Assembly (NCBI GenBank): GCA_038501625.1
Contig: JAZAYU010000003.1
Span: forward strand, 4,788,796-4,852,795
Direction: 5' to 3'
DNA length: 64,000 nucleotides
Source of the DNA: Corbicula japonica
Lineage: Eukaryota > Mollusca > Bivalvia > Venerida > Cyrenidae
Under the pieces are notes generated by a model. That model saw only the letters and a list, made by a program, of their open reading frames with translations. It was not told where the DNA came from and did no database searches. The position numbers and the translations under genes were made by a program. This document shows positions 1-11,175 of the stretch, one piece after another (the first letter of the stretch is position 1; every line of letters begins with the position of its first letter).

Positions 1-204
1 TTTAATGTTAGTTTGATATATACAGTAATCACACATAATGAAAATGGAAGAACCTGTGGCGATATATATGTGTATAGTAGACAAAAAAGTAAGAATCGAG
101 CACCTGTAGTAAAATAAATTAAGTAACCGCTGATAAAAACTTTAATCAAGATCTATTTTATAAAAGGAAGAATGGTAAGCCACATTAACATTCCGCCAAC
201 AGGT
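1..204. other. Unannotated A+T-rich sequence
   Basis: No gene or repeat recognised before the first family A palindrome. Confidence 0.4.
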
Positions 205-346
205 CCCAAGGTTATAAAGCTGAGTTTGGAAACCAGTCTCAAATCTCAAGCATCTGATTGGCTGAAATGGCGACTGGTCGCCATTTCAGCCAATCAGATG
301 CTTGAGATTTGAGACTGGTTTCCATGCTCAGTTTTATAACCTTGGG
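205..346. repeat. Family A palindromic element (full copy)
   Basis: Near-perfect foldback running from CCCAAGGTTATAAA to TTTATAACCTTGGG with its centre at GGCGACTGGTCGCC. Each arm carries GTTATAAA and ATTGGCTGAAATGGCG, so the element reads almost the same on both strands. It has no coding capacity. It fits a MITE or foldback-type non-autonomous DNA element. Further copies lie throughout the window. Confidence 0.85.
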
Positions 347-1267
347 TACAGGTTCACAAGAACTAGATGATAAGGAATTTTTTAAGTTTCAACATTAAGA
401 AGATTAAGAAACAATAAATACATAGATTTTTAACACCAGTATGGACAGTTTATCAAATATATTAAATTTTGATCTACACCTTGATGTGAACGGAAAAAAA
501 CAAACCAAATATTAATCTTTCTTTCCAAGGCGGTAGCCCATGAGGTTCTCACTTCCGTTAATTGTTTGTGGCGTCTATTTCGAAACTGATCATTGATAAC
601 GATGCTCTCTTCTCCTCTCTACGTTTTGGCTGTGGGGAGGTTGTGTCTGCTGCATCTGCCCGTTCCTGATACGCTTATTTCACTTTATTCGAATCTAAGG
701 CCAGTTTATTTTGCATCAAGTAATAAAGATACCAATTAATTATAAAGTCGAAGACACACTTTACAGCTTTCATTACATCCAGCAAAATGAGGTCGATAAG
801 GACACAACAATCAGATCTGGCCGCGACCGCCTTCGAAAACACATATGACAAAAAAACGGCAAATATTGTTAAACCAAGTATATAAACTTAAAAAAGAAAA
901 AAGAGAAGACTCACAACTGGCTCAGGATAAAAATGATTAATATCATGTTTCTTCAAGAAACACATTGTAAATATAAAAAACGAAATCTTAACGTGATAAA
1001 GACAATTGAATAGTTCACCCTTTGGAATCATAATTTATAATATTTCCATATGGTGTACAGAAGAGTCTGCTATTAGATATTATTGATAATAGAATTATGA
1101 ACACCAATTTTTAATAATTATTCTCTCCATCAAAGGTTTATCTTAATCAATTAAAACCAATTACTTCAACTAGAAGCTTATGTCGCCGGAGACTGTAACT
1201 GATAATTGATATTTCATTAAACGTATTATACTTTCTTTGATATGCAAAGAAAAAGAAATAATTTTGT
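347..1267. other. Intergenic, with one Penelope-like 3' tail fragment
   Basis: The only structure recognised is the family C fragment at 528-690. The rest is A+T-rich without a supported gene. Confidence 0.4.
528..690 (+). repeat. Family C: 3' tail of a Penelope-like element
   Basis: The block AGGCGGTAGCCCATGAGGTT, then CTTCCGTTAATTGTTTGTGGCG and a CTCTTCTCCTCTCTACG region matches, with divergence, the tail following the reverse-transcriptase relic at 5297-5400, the tail of the relic at 12840-13005, and reverse-oriented pieces at 9961-10135 and 61630-61790. No upstream reverse-transcriptase sequence is attached, as expected of a 5'-truncated retroelement insertion. Confidence 0.55.
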
Positions 1268-1405
1268 GCTCAACCTGGGGCTTGGCGGCGTGGGCAGTAA
1301 TAACGCATTTATATAATTGTCTATGAACAGGCTCAATCAAACCGAGCCTGCAAGATTTTCATATTTGTCGTGTTCGGTGGCTTTTTTCAAGTTCCTCTTT
1401 CATAT
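1268..1405 (+). repeat. Family D hairpin-bearing interspersed repeat
   Basis: Begins near GCTCAACCTGGGGCTTGGCG and contains CAGGCTC-AATCAAACC-GAGCCTG at 1328-1350, a 7-bp stem with a 9-nt loop. It is followed by a conserved TTTTCATATTTGTCGTGTTCGG. The same order recurs at 13017, 46490 (reverse), 54962 and 56540. It has no coding capacity and no obvious tRNA promoter boxes. Confidence 0.7.
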
Positions 1406-1993
1406 ATATTATATGTTTGCTTTCTAAAAAATGAAATTTTTAATAGGTCATAACCTAAGATAACCTATTACTTATCGCTAAAATAATGTCAAAAGACAAT
1501 ATAATGAGATAACTTAATTGTTCATTTTTTGTTAATGACTATTATCGGCTTAAACTCTTTATAAAAATCACATTTTGAAAGCAATTAAGCTAAACATTAT
1601 TAACTGTTACAAAATAAAGGTAGAATGACCGAAAGGACCTACCGAAATTTGAAACAATTCTTCGATAATTTTTGTCTTTATTTTTGTACATGTAATAATT
1701 ACTTTGTGGCTATAAATCTGCGACATATTATTTTATGCCAATAAAGTTTATGTTCACTAATACACAGAAAGCAATTCTCAAGTACAAAAATCATTGCATC
1801 CGCTATCAGTTGTGATCATTTTCTTATCTTGGTATCATCAAAATTTGATGTAAATTTAAATTTGAAGTAAATGTTGTGGTTTGTCATTAAAATGCACAAA
1901 AATAACTTCCTGTAGCTTCGTAATGGTGTGCTGGACACGATTAGCCAACACGCTTTTCTCTATTTTATCCACAACGTGTTAACAACAGTGTGA
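1406..1993. other. Unannotated A+T-rich sequence
   Basis: No gene or repeat recognised. Confidence 0.35.
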
Positions 1994-2241
1994 GCGCACG
2001 CCACGGGAAAAGGTACCTTCGGGAATTTGGCGTCAATCCTTGAAACGACGTCATAAAGTTGAGCAGACGACATTAATTATTATGCAATTCGCGGTAAAAA
2101 TACCATTTTATTGTTAAAATGTGTAACAAAATAACTGTTTTGTTATGAGAAAATAATAGAAATTTGAAAGTTCTTTCTAAATATAGTAACAACAAAAATG
2201 ACACAAAAATGACCTGAAGGTACCTTTTCCCGTGGCGTGCC
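1994..2241. mobile_element. Family B inverted-repeat element
   Basis: Ends are GCGCACGCCACGGGAAAAGG and the inverse CCTTTTCCCGTGGCGTGC, with a KpnI-like GGTACC inside each. The interior carries GACGTCATAAAGTTGAGCAG and A+T-rich spacer, in the opposite orientation to the copy at 7918-8168. It is non-coding; the short ORF inside is incidental. No clear target duplication flanks this copy. Confidence 0.8.
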
Positions 2242-3350
2242 TAAACTTAACATGGATGTCAAGGAGAAAACTCTTTGACTATTTTCCTCACGTTTGTTTG
2301 TGCCAAAAGATTTGAGCGGTCTAGCGATTTTCGGACGATACAATTTTCTATGATAGATGTGTAACAGCCTTTCCAAAGGAATAAACTATATATTTATTTT
2401 GATAAAATAGACCTGTAATTCAGACACGTTTTTAATAATTTTGATAAACGTGATTTTCGAATATTTCGATTTGAAATTGATTTTTTTATTTAAGTTTTAG
2501 AGTTTTATTGAGTGGGCCTTTATCATACAAATCCAATTCTACAATTTTCATTTTAACGTTCTTTTAAGTTTAATATTTTCTGACGTAAGATAGTAAAAAC
2601 TACGTTCAATGTAAGCAACGTTTTTGATCTAGGAAATATTATCATTTGAATTTTTCTTATAATGATAAAATATGCAAAAATGAGGCATTTCTTTTGCATT
2701 TACTAATAACATAACAGGATGTTCTATAACAAATTTATAGTTGTGCCAGTTAAGAGCATTTTGATGGCACTTTCGTGGTCTTCAGTCGTCAAGCGTTCCA
2801 TAGTATTAAAAAGTTGGTGTGTTTTTAGATTGTCTGGTGTCGGTAAATATGTGGAAAACCAAATCGGTTGTAAAAAGTCAAATTCCATTGCCGCCCGGGG
2901 ATAACGCATAAATAGCGTATCCCGACGTAGATGACGTATTTCGTAAAACAAATGCACAATTTTCAAAAAATTATTATTGTTTGGTAATATTAAACATAAT
3001 GTGAAACTTTCTTTCAATTATAATCATTTTACTTTGAGATATCCAACATTGAAAAGTGTGCACTTGAAACTTTTAACCAGTGTATGCATTTTAGAAATTG
3101 CCCTATCAAAATTTTATTATAAAGTCTGTAATCCCTCTTTTCCTCACGACAGAATGAATTTTTTACATCTACCAAAACGTACATAGCTTTGTATGTTAAA
3201 TTATTGATATTTGTGGAATTACCCATTGTTTAATCTTTTGGAACTTATATTGTGTGTGCTGAACCAACTATAACGTTTAGAATCGTCACTGCATATTATC
3301 ACACATGATGAAAATAATTCTCTACATAAAATCAAATATTGCAAAAAGTG
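2242..3350. other. Unannotated A+T-rich sequence
   Basis: Short overlapping ORFs on both strands (2719-3419) show no recognisable domain and are taken as chance. No repeat family identified. Confidence 0.35.
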
Positions 3351-3620
3351 AAAGAGGGAAAGAGAGCATGAGTTTATTAAATTTACGATTTCAAATCGGA
3401 CACCCCACACAAATAACAAAAAGAGAACCTGATGGGTACCGCGTTGGAACGGTCAGAAGCAAAACAATCTGCAGCTTGAGGATTTAATCAGATTCTAATG
3501 ATTCACCAACCTTGCCCTTGTCCCCCTCAGGTTCTAAAAGGAACAAACATGTACAAGCTGTCTTGGTGAATCAGCTCCAACCCACCCAACAACGCGACAA
3601 TACTGCATGCAAAAGCACAA
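3351..3620 (-). repeat. Family C tail fragment, reverse orientation
   Basis: Read on the minus strand it carries the tail order seen after the relic at 5040-5400: a GGGTTGGAGCTGATTCACCAAG-like block, the GGTTCTCTTTTTGTTATTTG block and the GCTCTCTTTCCCTCTTTC block. No reverse-transcriptase homology is left. Confidence 0.45.
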
Positions 3621-3959
3621 AATATGATGTTTGCACATTTTCCTCATTTTAAGCAATTTTAATGGCTTGTTGTCAAACTGCATTTAAACAGTAATCAAAC
3701 TTAAAATTTTACATATTTTGAGGCCAATATTAGGCCTTCGTGAACCTGCTCCTTTCCATAAAACTCTGGTTGAGAAATACCTTTTTGCAATAGTGATATT
3801 AAACTGCACCTGTACTTTTGAACCAAATATGGGTGTCGGTGATAAAATTTGCACAAAGTATTTCTTAACTTTATTTGTGGTACCGATAACCTTGTTTTGA
3901 GTCTAATGCACTTTCTAACTGGAAAAGCACATATTCAAAATAATTGACACTCGTATATC
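3621..3959. other. Unannotated sequence upstream of the reverse-transcriptase relic
   Basis: A short ORF at 3718-3900 shows no domain I recognise. It could belong to the decayed 5' part of the retroelement that follows. Confidence 0.3.
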
Positions 3960-5400
3960 ATTTTATGAAAGAAACGTTGCTTTATTACCACCTCGACCTC
4001 GTTTTAACTTTCCCTATTTGAAAAAAAGGAATTCAAGACTTTCATAACAGATTTGTATTAAAACCTGCTGATAAGGCTTCTAATAATGTAATTATAGTGT
4101 GACGGATACACTATATTAATATTCAAACTGGAGAACTAAATAGCACTAATGCTTACACACTGACTTCTTCACCTGAGAGTGTGATATTGTTACTGCACAC
4201 ACTCGTCAAAATTTAGAATCAGTATTTAGCCGAAACAAGAAAAAGTACATTCTACGTATTGGTTGCCTAAAATGCATAAAACACCGTACAAAGCAAGATT
4301 TATTGCAAACTCTAGTTCTTGCACAACTACTAAATTATCCGTGCTCTTAATATCTTGTCTTACAGCTATACAGCTATAAAGGAACATGTAATAAGGTATT
4401 GCAATAAGGTTTTTCAAACTACTGGCAAAACTTTAGTTTGGTCGATTAAAAATTCAAATGACGTTTTAAAGAAGCTTTAATCAAATAATTTTCAGGCGTT
4501 CTGATTGTCTACATATGATTTCTCGACTTCATACACCCCATAATTAAATAAGAGACAAGCTAACCAGTCTCATTGAAAAAAAAAACGTTTGCTAGAGAAA
4601 ATAAAACCTTCATCGCTTGTAATGAACATAGGACATTTTTACAGATGGTTCTTATGATAATTATACTTTATGGACTTGTCAAGACCTAATAGAGTCGCTA
4701 ACTTTCTTACTGGATAATATTTACGTTGTGCATCTATTTATAAACAATTAAAAGGCACCCCGATGGGTACTAATCGTGCACCCTTGTTGCTGATTATTTT
4801 TACTGTTATGAAAGAGACGTTATGTTATCTCTTTCTACCGAACATCAAGATGATATTATTAGAGCTTTAAACAACACCTCGAGGTACCTTGATGATTTAC
4901 TTAATATAGATAATAACCGTTTTCCATCACTGGTTCATAAGATTTATCCTAAAGAACTACAGCTTAATAAAGCGAACACTTCAGAAAAGCAAGCAAACTT
5001 TCTTTTTTCCCTGTCATCGTGTTCTTTCTGAGTTTACTCCAGGAGCTCTAGTCTCGGTAAGATCATTGAGTACCCGCCCCTTTGGCTTTGCAATGCTATT
5101 AGCTTCTTATGTTTTATATGTTTGTGTGCTTTTGCATGCACAATTGTTGAGCTGAAGGGTGGGTTAGAGTTATTTCTTCAAGACAACTTGTACTTGTGTG
5201 TTGATTTGAGAACCTGTTGGGGCAAGTGTGAGGTTGGTGCACCCTAGAACCTGGTTGAAACCCCCAATGGCAATTTGATTTGCCACTGACCATTCCAAAG
5301 CGGTAACCCGTCGGGTTCTCATTTTTGTTAATTGTTTATGGTGGGTTTTTAACTGATCATTTTCTTAACCACTCTATATTTCTCAACGGACATAGTAAGT
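3960..5400 (+). pseudogene. Decayed Penelope-like reverse transcriptase with 3' tail
   Basis: Broken retroelement readable only by shifting frame. In order: FVLKPADKASNN at about 4049-4084; YWLPKMHKTPYKARF at 4257-4301, continuing through IANSSSC; EHVIRYCNKVFQTTGK at about 4384-4431; YDFSTSYT at about 4514-4540, holding the motif A aspartate; GTPMGTNRAPLL at about 4755-4790; and RYLDDLL at about 4882-4902, holding the catalytic DD of motif C. The last open stretch (4822-5031) ends soon after LQLNKANTSEKQANF. This set and the KPADK block are typical of Penelope-like reverse transcriptases, though another RT clade is possible. Several stops and frameshifts make it non-functional, and no GIY-YIG endonuclease was seen. 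The sequence from about 5040 onward is the non-coding tail shared with family C. Confidence 0.75.
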
Positions 5401-6108
5401 TCAGCTTTAAAGATATACTGTCGTTGTGAATTCCGGAAATAAATGGAACAAAATCTATTGCATTTTCTATGATTATCTTAGTAATCTACTTATCTTCCAA
5501 TACAAGTAGACTTCAATGTTGAGAAGGTTGGTGGAGCGCGAGCGAATGAATCAATCGCCATTTACTCAACTAGATGGAGCCCGCGCATGCGCAGTCTTAG
5601 AGAATCTACCTATCTGAATATTGAACCGCGGCAGCATGGTCACTTAAAATGCTTTACACGGAAAAGTTTAATAAAAATTTCAACTTTATCATTCTTCAGC
5701 AGCAGGCTTCACCATGTTACTTACTGTGGTAAAGTCCAACGCACGTACATGTATGTCTCATGTATAATAATATGTTTAAAGTATCGCAAACATTGCAAAT
5801 GGGGAAAACAGGATAAATTTCAAAAAATGAATTTTGGGGGAAATACGTATTGCCACCTACATTTTAGTAAATAAATGTATTTAGCTATGGATGTAGTAAA
5901 TGTTTGCAAGCTCAGTTTAGTCTAATTCATGTTCTAATTACCAAGCACATACTAAAACAAAAGAAAAACCATTTGCATGAGAACTCTGAAATTCATGAAC
6001 AATATACCAAAGCAACTCATACCTGAAAAAAGTATATGCTTATCTACAATCTTTAGTGCCAATTCGTTAAAATAATGTAAGGGTTTTCAAGAAATTCAAG
6101 AAAAACCT
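5401..6108. other. Unannotated sequence
   Basis: No gene supported. An ORF of 95 codons at 5587-5874 has no recognisable domain. Confidence 0.35.
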
Positions 6109-6162
6109 TACTTCCTGGTTCAAAGTGAAAGTAGAATCACTTTCACTTTGAACCAGGAAGTA
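6109..6162. repeat. Perfect 24-bp inverted repeat (hairpin)
   Basis: The arms at 6109-6132 and 6139-6162 are exact reverse complements around the loop AGAATC. The arm begins TACTTCCTGGTTCAAAG. No second copy was found in the window. Confidence 0.9.
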
Positions 6163-6856
6163 AAATTTGATAAGGATCACTTAAAAGATTGTGTTTATTC
6201 CTTACATAAGGTTTAAACGATAAAATATTTGCTGTGATTCTGAAAATATGTTCATTTGACATCAGCTATGTGCCAACAAAGAATTAGCCGTCAAACTTTT
6301 GAAGTGGAACAGCGGTTGAAACTTGGTAGGGGCAATAATACGGGATAATACGGAAAGCGATCCCTATCAAATTTTGAGTAGTATATATACTACAGCGTTA
6401 CAAACCAGTACCAAGATGAAGTACAATGTACATTTTTAAATGTAAATGGTTCACAATGAAATAAATTATGCTTGCAGAGGTGAAGATTCAGGCTTTAGTT
6501 TTAATTAAGACACATAGAAATATTTGAAAAAAAATGTATATTTCAGTCAAATAAAATTAAAAGCGAAAGACAAAAAGTGCTGTTTCTGAATTGATGTTAA
6601 AATGTTGTTTAAACCTATAAATTTATGTCCTCCATTGTATAAATGGTCAATGACTTGACGTGGATAATGTCCTATTGAAATGACCTCACCAGGATCGCAG
6701 ATTCGAGTCTCTTTGCAGTGTGAATCTTTTGCAATTTCCAGATTTTAACAATGCAGTACGGCTGCGGTCATATAATGCGATGAATGCACCTACATAGTTG
6801 GTTTTGTTAAAGTAATAGGTACTACAAAACTTAATTTAAAACACCTGAATTATTAC
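6163..6856. other. Downstream flank or intron of the proximal GPCR gene
   Basis: This would be intron 1 of the minus-strand gene whose exon 1 ends at 6857. I searched the minus strand for an NPxxY-type TM7 exon here and in 1-6100 and found none. Confidence 0.4.
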
Positions 6857-7646
6857 CTAAAGGAATCCAGCACAGGCAGTAGAATATGATCAGGGAAACA
6901 ATCGTCTTGATGGGCCTCAACAAAATAAGACGACTTCGTCCAGGTCCATACGTGCGCCTGCTTTGGGTGAACGATGCCCCCAAAATACGGATATAACAGA
7001 AAACTAGGAAAACGAATATCAGCATGAAAAGTATTGTCACCAAAATCAAATAAAAGTCGTTCAGTACTCCAAAGAAGCTGCAGTCCGCTAAACCGTGATT
7101 GGTTGGCTTGCGCACACCAAATAGCGGTAAAAGGCCGAGCAATCCCGAAAACAACCAGGACAAAACACAGAAAACGTGTGCAGACCTTTCCTGAAATATT
7201 CTCACATATTCATACGGGTAAATAATTCTGGTAAATCTATCAAGAGTGAGTGCTACTAATTGCAGAGCTGAGTTGAAACTTATTCCAATCGCAAACCCGA
7301 ACCTAAAGGCACATTCGTAATAGTTTTTGTAATGTACAATGCCGTAAAGTACTAAATACAAACACATGATGTCATTGACGAAATCACTACATGCTAAGTT
7401 GGATATAAACATTATCGAGATATCCATTTCATGATCTTGCCGCGGTGTTGCCCATATGGAGAAAACATTCAGAAATATCCCAGTTAATGCCACTAATGCG
7501 AAAACGAGATGCGCAACAAGGTAGCTCCAGGTTATACCGAAACCATTTAATCCGAAGTACAAAATAGAGCCGTCTATTTGCCGGGTGTTATTGTCCATCA
7601 TTGTATTTTCCAATTTGGAAAAAAAAGATTGATTTTGTGGTATCAC
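6857..7646 (-). CDS. Class A GPCR, exon 1 (TM1-TM6); terminal exon not found
   Basis: Rhodopsin-like receptor fragment of 263 residues plus one base of a split codon. Visible features: TM1 with GIFLNVFSIWA; TM2 with NLACSD, the aspartate expected of position 2.50; a Cys before TM3; DRF at residues 136-138 in place of DRY, followed by IIYPY; the TM4 tryptophan; an extracellular-loop-2 Cys in DCSFF; TM5; and TM6 with CLCWIP. The exon ends TTA-G followed by GTAATA, the same phase-1 donor position as the paralog at 16693. Reading through the donor gives a 271-codon frame stopping at 6831 without TM7. The N-terminus is 12 residues longer than the paralog's; internal Met codons at 16-17 are alternative starts. 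Ligand unknown; the short second loop recalls amine or adenosine-like receptors, but that is weak. It is either a gene whose last exon lies beyond the window or a truncated copy. Confidence 0.85.
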
Positions 7647-7917
7647 TGTTGTTTTAAGTTGTTTTATTCATTAACTCTCTAACAATACTCGGCGGTATGA
7701 AGACAATGCAATGCTTGTGGTTTATATTAAACTTCACTATAGGATTTCTCAGCTCGTAAGGAGATCATGTTTCAGTGAAAATTGCTTTCTTTCTCAATTT
7801 CAAGAAACATGGATCCCTGTCACGGACATTGCTGGAACAAGCTGAATGAAGGATCGGCTCTCAGGAACACAGGTACTGTAGGTATTTCAAACACGTGTCC
7901 CGAACTCCTACTTAAAT
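7647..7917. other. Upstream flank of the proximal GPCR
   Basis: Would hold the promoter and 5' UTR of the minus-strand gene. No clear core promoter motif chosen. Confidence 0.3.
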
Positions 7918-8168
7918 GGGGCACGCCACGGGAAAAGGTACCTTCGGTCATATTTTGTGACATTTTAGTTGATACTATATTTAGAAAGAACTTACAACTA
8001 TCTATAAATTTCTCATTACTAACAAGTGCTTTTCTTACACATTTTGACAAAAAATTATATTTTTTATCGCGAAATGCGTAATAATTAATGACGTCTGCTC
8101 AACTTTATGACGTAATTTCAAGGATTGACGCCAAGTGTCCGAATGTTCCATTTCCCGTGACGTGCCCC
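7918..8168. mobile_element. Family B inverted-repeat element with AAAT target duplication
   Basis: Runs from GGGGCACGCCACGGGAAAAG to CCCGTGACGTGCCCC. It is flanked by AAAT at 7914-7917 and 8169-8172, matching a 4-bp A/T target duplication. The interior carries ATGACGT and TGACGTAA motifs and no transposase. It lies about 270 bp upstream of the proximal GPCR start. Confidence 0.9.
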
Positions 8169-8234
8169 AAATTTAATACTTTTAAAATACGTCTTCTTCT
8201 TGTTAATGTTTGGGTTAAATCTTCAACATAAACT

Positions 8235-8333
8235 TAAGGTAATAAAACTGAAAATGGAGACTAGTCGCCATTTCAACCAATCAGATGCTTGAGATTTGAG
8301 ACTGGTTTCAAATCTCTGTTTTATAATCTTCAG
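8235..8333. repeat. Family A palindrome, internally deleted copy
   Basis: Keeps both termini (AAGGTAATAAAACTG and TTTTATAATCTT) and the right arm with CAATCAGATGCTTGAG. Most of the left arm is missing. Confidence 0.75.
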
Positions 8334-8975
8334 CACAGAAGTACATGTTTATTGAGCACACAACAGGACTCAATAGCATCATACTACGTCACGAGCACCT
8401 GTGAAAAAAGATTCATTCAGGAAACTTTAAAGTCAACAAACCCACCGCTTCAAAGGTAAAGTTTCATTTTTTAGTTTGAAGTCTTCGTAGCTGAAAATTG
8501 TTATGTAGCACGACCAATATTAAACTGTCTCAAAATTATCTTTCTGAGAAGCATTTTCTATGAAATGAGCCAGTTTATGAGTTTATTACGTTTTTATTTT
8601 ATTTTTTTTGAAAGATCCATCCCGGATCTGGCCAAAAACAACCTAGATCGATGCAGAGTTCTGTCGATGCAGCCCTTCATTTTTGTAGCCGATAGGAGCC
8701 GATTGTTAAATACATCATTAAAAACATTTTCAACATTCAATTTATGGACGAATTGTGATAGTTTGGCCAATTTCGAGTAAAAATAGGTGAAAAAACTGGT
8801 GAAAAAAGATCTGGGAAACGGTTCTATGAAGCGCTTCTTGTACATTATAAACACTATATTTAGGATTTTCACTTCAACCCTAACCCTTTTCCTTTTAACT
8901 TCTTTTAAAATATTGAAATATGAATATCGAAAGAGGCACACGCGTAAAGCACGGCCTCCCCAAATATCCAAATAG
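8334..8975. other. Unannotated sequence
   Basis: Overlapping ORFs of 125 codons (minus, 8594-8971) and 71 codons (plus) lack any domain I recognise and are rich in K, R, F and S from A+T-rich DNA. No gene called. Confidence 0.35.
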
Positions 8976-9370
8976 AAGAAAGATCAATAAGTGTATATAG
9001 TGTCACATAAAAAATGAAACCACAAACAGTTCATCGAAAAGATAAAGTGGAGGATTAACACCCTAGAACGGTCAGTGGCAAACCATATTTGCCACTGAGG
9101 TTTGAACCATACCACCAACAACACTCGCTCTGTCTGCTTTTCATATGAACAAACATGAAGAAGATTCCTTGGTGAAGTAACTCGAACCCACCCTCCATCA
9201 ATGTCGCATAAAGAAGTAACTCGAACCCACCCTCCATCAATGTCGCATAAAGAAGCACATAAATACACAACACATAAGCTAATGGCACCGTCATAAAATG
9301 TCAGGAATACTTCCGAAAGGATAGCATTGATAAGTTTTGACTTTGGTCGTGCTTTTAAACGAAACAAGTC
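8976..9370 (-). repeat. 3' region of a Penelope-like element, reverse orientation, with internal duplication
   Basis: The minus strand encodes an uninterrupted 127-codon stretch followed by the CAGTGGCAAAT and GGTTTGAACC block of family C. A 39-bp unit, TAACTCGAACCCACCCTCCA plus the next 19 bases, occurs twice in tandem at about 9175-9252 and adds 13 codons in frame, so the peptide repeats a CDIDGGWVRVTS segment. Relatedness to the tail at 5140-5260 supports a retroelement fragment, not a host gene. Confidence 0.5.
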
Positions 9371-9960
9371 GTAAACCCCGAAAAGTTTATTTTTGACTTG
9401 AGTTTAACGATGGTTTATGTTTCAAGGTTAATGTTATATTACCTCGGTTTCTGGCATTTAACAGACTTTCAAATTTAACCAACTCTAACCAATATCTAAC
9501 TCCAAACTGATCAAAGACAAATTCTCAAGTGCAATTAAAGTTCATTTATACAGTGAAATATTTTTTTTAATTTGATAAAAGGAACAGTACGTTCTTCTAG
9601 ATGTAACAAGTGTTGTATGATCATAAACCATTAACAATTATATAGATGTGAGCGAACTGCTAAAAAGACCATGTAGATATTATCAGAAGTAGTCATTAAA
9701 CGATTTAATATTCTTAATATTCCAAAGCATTTATTTAAAGTAAATTTTCAGGTAATAACTTGTGTTTCTATGGCAACAAACAATTTCAACAACCAATTAG
9801 TAGAAGGGGTTAAAAGACTACATATAAAATACGTACTTTATGAAATTTAGCTCTTGTTGTGCAGTAATTTTCTAAATTATTTTCTCAAACTAAGGACGAG
9901 TTTATTTTCAGGTCCTTAGAATTTTGAGTGTATGTTTTGTGGTAACTATGTGTTGCAGTA
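9371..9960. other. Unannotated A+T-rich sequence
   Basis: No gene or repeat recognised. Confidence 0.35.
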
Positions 9961-10135
9961 TCCATTATCGAAAAAAGTGAATATGTATATCAGGAATGGC
10001 CACATTCAGCGGACACACAGCCAAAAAAGAAGAGGTGAAGAGAGCATGGTATTAAAATAATCAGTTTCAATATGGATGCCACAAAGAATTAACGAAAGTG
10101 AGAACCCGAGTGGTTACCGCCTCGGAAGTTAATTT
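9961..10135 (-). repeat. Family C 3' tail, reverse orientation
   Basis: Reads as AAAGTGAATATG, AGGAATGGCCACATTC, AAGAAGAGGTGAAGAGAGCA, GCCACAAAGAATTAACG, GTGAGAACCCGAGTGGTTAC. This is the reverse complement of the order at 528-690 and 12840-13005, and matches 61630-61790. Confidence 0.6.
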
Positions 10136-10154
10136 TGCTATCACGAGTTAATTT

Positions 10155-10379
10155 GGGGCTTGTCACGGGAAAAGGAACCTTCGGAGAATTAACGTCTGTC
10201 CTTGAAATGAGGTCATGAAGTGAATTGTTATGCGTTTCGCGATAAAAATTAATAATATATTCTCAAAATGTGAAATAAATTTACTTTTTAAACAATAGAA
10301 AATTGTGAGTTTTTTACATATACAGTATCAAATAATATCAACAAATATTGCCGAAGACACATTCCCCCTGGCGAGCCCC
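10155..10379. mobile_element. Family B element, diverged copy
   Basis: Ends GGGGCTTGTCACGGGAAAAG and CCCCCTGGCGAGCCCC. The flanks ATTT and ATTA differ at one base, as expected of an old target duplication. The interior is A+T-rich and non-coding. Confidence 0.8.
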
Positions 10380-10860
10380 ATTAGATACATAAATTAGAAA
10401 CTAACTCACTGAATGTACAAGGTTTCAAAGACAAACAAAGCTGCCAAGGTGTCCTTACTGGTCTTATGGGTAAAGTTAATACCAAAGATCTTTCTCCTAA
10501 ATAAAATGATGAAAAGCAATAGGTCTAAATTAAGAATCATGTATTCATGTATTAGCCGGGGAATTAAAATGGAATTGTTGTGCAAAAACAAGAAGTCATT
10601 AACAATAATGATATTTAGCAAATTCAAAAAAAAAGGCTGAACATGCAACGAGAAGGTCTCAATTTTGAGAAAAATTTGAGAAAACCTTAATGTTTGTAGT
10701 AAACATAAAATAATTACCACATAATTCATTTATTTACGTTGGCTTTACGACAATAATTAACCAGATTTTATATACACTCCGATGTTATAGAATTGTATAT
10801 ATGATTTGTTTTGTCTTAAGCAATATACGAGAATTTTAAGGTGTCCGATTTTTGTCCTCT
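10380..10860. other. Unannotated A+T-rich sequence
   Basis: Short opposing ORFs of 75 and 107 codons, no domain seen. No gene called. Confidence 0.35.
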
Positions 10861-11175
10861 ATTTAATTTAATTCTGTTCTTCACTCAGGTTGACCCAGTT
10901 TCGAAAAGGAGTAAAACACTAAAAACACAGACATTTTATCAAGTATGATGGTAATCAGATAAATCTTCTGACATCTACTGTGTTAACAAAATATTTCTTT
11001 TAATTTGACCTAGTGACCTAATTTTTCACTAAGGTTGACTGAGTTTCAAAAAAAGGCAGATACACTATCAACACACACATTTTAACAAGTATGATTGTTA
11101 ACAAATTAAAATTGTGATTAACGAAAAATTTCTTTTAAACTGACCCAGTAACCTAGTTTTTCACTCAGGTTGTCT
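10861..11175. repeat. Two diverged units of a GACCTAGTTTTT-type repeat
   Basis: Segments at about 10873-11028 and 11029-11170 align along their length: TTCACTCAGGTTGACCCAG / TTCACTAAGGTTGACTGAG, then ACACAGACATTTTATCAAG / ACACACATTTTAACAAG, then TTTCTTTTAA and GACCTAGTGACC / GACCCAGTAACC. Blocks of this kind are common as dispersed tandem repeats in bivalve genomes, from general knowledge and not checked here. A related GACCTAGTTTTTCGACC lies at about 18209. Confidence 0.55.

Noticed and set aside
8594..8971. 125-codon minus-strand ORF
   Set aside because: Overlaps comparable ORFs on the other strand, no domain or splice context.
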